Source: Oscillospiraceae bacterium
Lineage (GTDB): Bacteria > Bacillota > Clostridia > Oscillospirales > Oscillospiraceae
Direction: 5' to 3'
DNA: 7,294 nt
Assembly (NCBI GenBank): GCA_902765975.1
Contig: CACXBO010000095.1
Span: forward strand, 1 to 7,294
The notes under the pieces are model-generated. The model was given only the letters and a program-made list of their open reading frames with translations. It was not told where the DNA came from and made no database searches. A program made the position numbers and the translations under genes. This document shows, one piece after another, positions 5,514 to 7,294 of the stretch. How positions within the stretch are numbered: position 1 is the stretch's first letter; every line of letters begins with the position of its first letter.

Positions 5514-6854
5514 ATGAAAAACGAATATATGCTTTCCGTACTTGAAACCGTAAAAAAGCGTAACCCCGGCGAACCCGAATTCATTCAGGCTGTCACCGAA
5601 GTTTTCGAGACTCTTGAGCCCGTTATCGAAAAGAGGCCCGACCTCGTCAAGGCCGGCGTTCTCGAACGTCTCGTTGAGCCGGACCGTCAGATAATCTTCC
5701 GCGTTCCCTGGGTCGACGACAACGGCAAGGTGCAGGTCAACCGCGGCTACCGCATTCAGTATAACGACGCGATCGGCCCATACAAGGGCGGCATAAGGCT
5801 TCACCCCTCAGTATATATGGGCATTATAAAGTTCCTCGGCTTTGAGCAGATTTTCAAGAACAGCCTTACCACTCTCCCTATGGGCGGTGCGAAGGGCGGT
5901 TCCGACTTTGATCCCAAGGGCAAGAGCGACAACGAGGTAATGCGCTTCTGCCAGAGCTTTATGAGCGAGCTCTACAAGCACATCGGCAAGGACATAGACG
6001 TTCCCGCCGGCGATATCGGCACCGGCGCCCGTGAGATAGGCTATATGTTCGGTATGTACAAGAAGCTCACCGGCGAGTGGAGCGGCATCCTCACCGGAAA
6101 GGGCATACCCTACGGCGGAAGTCTTGCCCGTACCCAGGCGACGGGCTACGGTCTCTGCTACTTCACCGACGAGATGCTGAAGGCGAACGGCAAGAGCTTC
6201 GAGGGCGCGACCGTTCTCGTTTCCGGCTCCGGCAACGTCGCTATCTACGCCTGCGAGAAGGCTACTGCTCTCGGCGCAAAGGTCGTCGCAATGTCCGACA
6301 GCAACGGCTACATCCACGACCCCGACGGCATCGATCTCGACGCTGTAAAGCAGCTCAAGGAGGTCGAGCGCAAGCGCATCAAGGAGTATGTCACCACTCA
6401 TCCGAACGCGACCTACACCGAGGGCTGCAGCGGAATTTGGACTATCCCCTGCGACATCGCCCTTCCCTGCGCAACACAGAACGAGATCAGCAAGGAGAGC
6501 GCTGAGGCTCTCGCGAAGAACGGCTGCTACGCCGTTTCCGAGGGCGCGAATATGCCCTCCACTCCCGAGGCTATCGAGGTCTACTTTGCAAACGGGATTC
6601 TCTACGGTCCCGCAAAGGCTGCTAACGCCGGCGGCGTAGCTACCTCCGGCCTTGAAATGAGCCAGAACTCCCTGCGCCTCTCCTGGACCTTTGAAGAGGT
6701 GGACGAGAAGCTCCACGGCATAATGAAGAACATCTTCGCCGCCTGCGATTCGGCTTCCAAGGAGTACGGCATGCCCGGAAACTACATGGCGGGCGCAAAC
6801 ATAGCCGGCTTCCTTAAGGTCGCTGAGGCTATGAAGGCTCAGGGCTGCGTATAA
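5514..6854 (+). CDS. gdhA: Glutamate dehydrogenase, probably NADP-specific
   Basis: Cytosolic hexameric enzyme for reversible amination of 2-oxoglutarate with ammonia to glutamate. At 446 residues it is the usual length of the small hexameric class. The substrate domain (about 1-205) has 'YKGGIRLHPSV' at 90-100, catalytic Lys127 in 'LPMGGAKGGSDFDPKG' and Asp167 in 'VPAGDIGTG'. The dinucleotide domain (about 206-375) has GSGNVA at 238-243 and Ser-Asp-Ser at 261-263; lack of an acidic pair there resembles NADP-dependent enzymes such as that of E. coli, so NADP(H) is inferred. The C-terminal 'NAGGVATSGLEMSQNS' and 'AGANIAGFLKVAEAM' are typical. AGGAGG lies 9 bases upstream of the ATG. Codon use is strongly C- and G-ending (GGC, CTC, AAG, GAG) compared with the neighbours, suggesting high expression. 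It stands alone, with its own promoter and terminator. Confidence 0.98.
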   Translation: MKNEYMLSVLETVKKRNPGEPEFIQAVTEVFETLEPVIEKRPDLVKAGVLERLVEPDRQIIFRVPWVDDNGKVQVNRGYRIQYNDAIGPYKGGIRLHPSVYMGIIKFLGFEQIFKNSLTTLPMGGAKGGSDFDPKGKSDNEVMRFCQSFMSELYKHIGKDIDVPAGDIGTGAREIGYMFGMYKKLTGEWSGILTGKGIPYGGSLARTQATGYGLCYFTDEMLKANGKSFEGATVLVSGSGNVAIYACEKATALGAKVVAMSDSNGYIHDPDGIDLDAVKQLKEVERKRIKEYVTTHPNATYTEGCSGIWTIPCDIALPCATQNEISKESAEALAKNGCYAVSEGANMPSTPEAIEVYFANGILYGPAKAANAGGVATSGLEMSQNSLRLSWTFEEVDEKLHGIMKNIFAACDSASKEYGMPGNYMAGANIAGFLKVAEAMKAQGCV

Positions 6855-6863
6855 CGGTAAGAT

Positions 6864-6905
6864 AAAAAGAAACGGGGCTTCGATTCGGAAGTCCCGTTTC
6901 TTTTT
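6864..6905. terminator. Bidirectional terminator between gdhA and greA
   Basis: An 18-bp stem (6864-6881 with 6888-6905) closes a 6-base loop. It has one G-U pair in the plus-strand RNA (an A-C mismatch in the minus-strand RNA). Outer A-tract and T-tract arms supply a T-run for either direction. It serves gdhA, and the greA stop codon lies on its right edge, so it probably ends greA too. Confidence 0.9.
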
Positions 6906-7294
6906 AAAACTTTACTATGTCGATATCCGGGTCGTCGGTGCCTGCTTCCACCTCAAGGACGGTCACGTCGTATGAATACTCTTCTGAGATCCTTACTGTT
7001 GCGCGGTCTCCGGGCTTTTTGCCCATTATCGCCGCACCGATCGGCGATTCCTTTGATATCCTGCCCTCCATAGGATTCTGGCGCAGCGTCGTCACTATCA
7101 TGACCTCCTCGACGGAGCCGTCGTCCTCCATCCTCAGCCTGACTTTTGAGAAGAGGGAAACGGCGCCGTTCTCTGATACTGGAGCGTCGATAATCTTCGC
7201 CGTCGCAATCATCCTTTTTAAGTATCTTATGCGGCTGTCGTTGCGGTTCTTCTCCTGCTTTGCCGCCTTATACTCAAAGTTTTCCGAGAGATCG
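6904..7294 (-). CDS. greA: Transcription elongation factor GreA, 3' part (runs off the right edge)
   Basis: GreA enters the secondary channel of RNA polymerase and stimulates cleavage of backtracked RNA. The last 129 codons are visible; the family is near 155-160, so about 30 N-terminal residues are missing. The frame stays open past the internal ATG at 7212, which is not the real start. The coiled-coil tip 'DLSENFEYKAAKQEKN' appears at the right edge, with the Asp and Glu that hold the catalytic metal. The end of the coiled coil follows, then the globular FKBP-like C-terminal domain with 'ESPIGAAIMGKKPGD'. The C-terminus is several residues longer than in E. coli GreA (GTDDPDIDIVKF). It could be a GreA paralogue; the tip motif argues it is active in cleavage. 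Confidence 0.92.
   Translation of the reverse strand, partial: DLSENFEYKAAKQEKNRNDSRIRYLKRMIATAKIIDAPVSENGAVSLFSKVRLRMEDDGSVEEVMIVTTLRQNPMEGRISKESPIGAAIMGKKPGDRATVRISEEYSYDVTVLEVEAGTDDPDIDIVKF

Noticed and set aside
5808..6716. A 302-codon open frame on the minus strand, antisense to gdhA
   Set aside because: It is created by the strong C/G-ending codon bias of gdhA, has alanine/valine/leucine-rich low-complexity content, resembles no family I know, and lies under an unmistakable enzyme gene.
7210..7212. ATG as a possible start for a short 102-residue GreA-like protein
   Set aside because: The frame continues upstream with the conserved GreA coiled-coil tip, so this Met is internal.

Overview
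The window looks like the chromosome of an endospore-forming Firmicute of class Clostridia. It is moderately GC-rich, which would fit an Oscillospirales/Ruminococcaceae-like gut anaerobe. That placement is inference from gene content, base composition and protein flavour, not from a search. Five of the nine genes belong to sporulation: spoIIIAA, AB, AC, AD and the 5' part of AE. Spo0A, the master regulator, and SpoIVB, the signalling protease, complete the sporulation set.

Layout, left to right. Positions 1-2593 on the minus strand hold the head of the spoIIIA operon, transcribed right to left as AA-AB-AC-AD-AE. The genes are tightly packed, overlapping or a few bases apart, and AE runs off the left edge. 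A candidate SigE promoter sits at about 2616-2645, directly behind the intrinsic terminator of spo0A (2646-2681). spo0A (2699-3487) is also on the minus strand. A 322-bp AT-rich region separates it from the divergently transcribed spoIVB (3810-4817, plus). A bidirectional terminator follows, then a small PadR-family repressor gene (4863-5207, minus). A 306-bp region with two well-formed SigA-type promoters back to back separates padR from the glutamate dehydrogenase gene (5514-6854, plus). A second long terminator hairpin separates that gene from the 3' part of greA (minus), which runs off the right edge.

How the parts work together. Phosphorylated Spo0A commits the cell to sporulation and leads to SigE activity in the mother cell. 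SigE would transcribe the spoIIIA operon, whose products build the channel ('feeding tube') between mother cell and forespore. SpoIVB, made in the forespore and secreted into the space between the membranes, triggers SigK activation. So the window holds the start of the programme, the channel and a late checkpoint protease side by side. Glutamate dehydrogenase, PadR and GreA look like unrelated metabolic and housekeeping neighbours.

The points I consider most worth a second look are four. The Spo0A receiver domain has an unusual acidic pocket and active-site loop. spo0A is inverted relative to spoIVB and placed directly upstream of spoIIIA. SpoIVB is short at its N-terminus. A perfect palindrome abuts the gdhA promoter and has a relative near the padR promoter. 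I do not see a mobile element, CRISPR array, tRNA or rRNA, and no clearly new multi-gene system.
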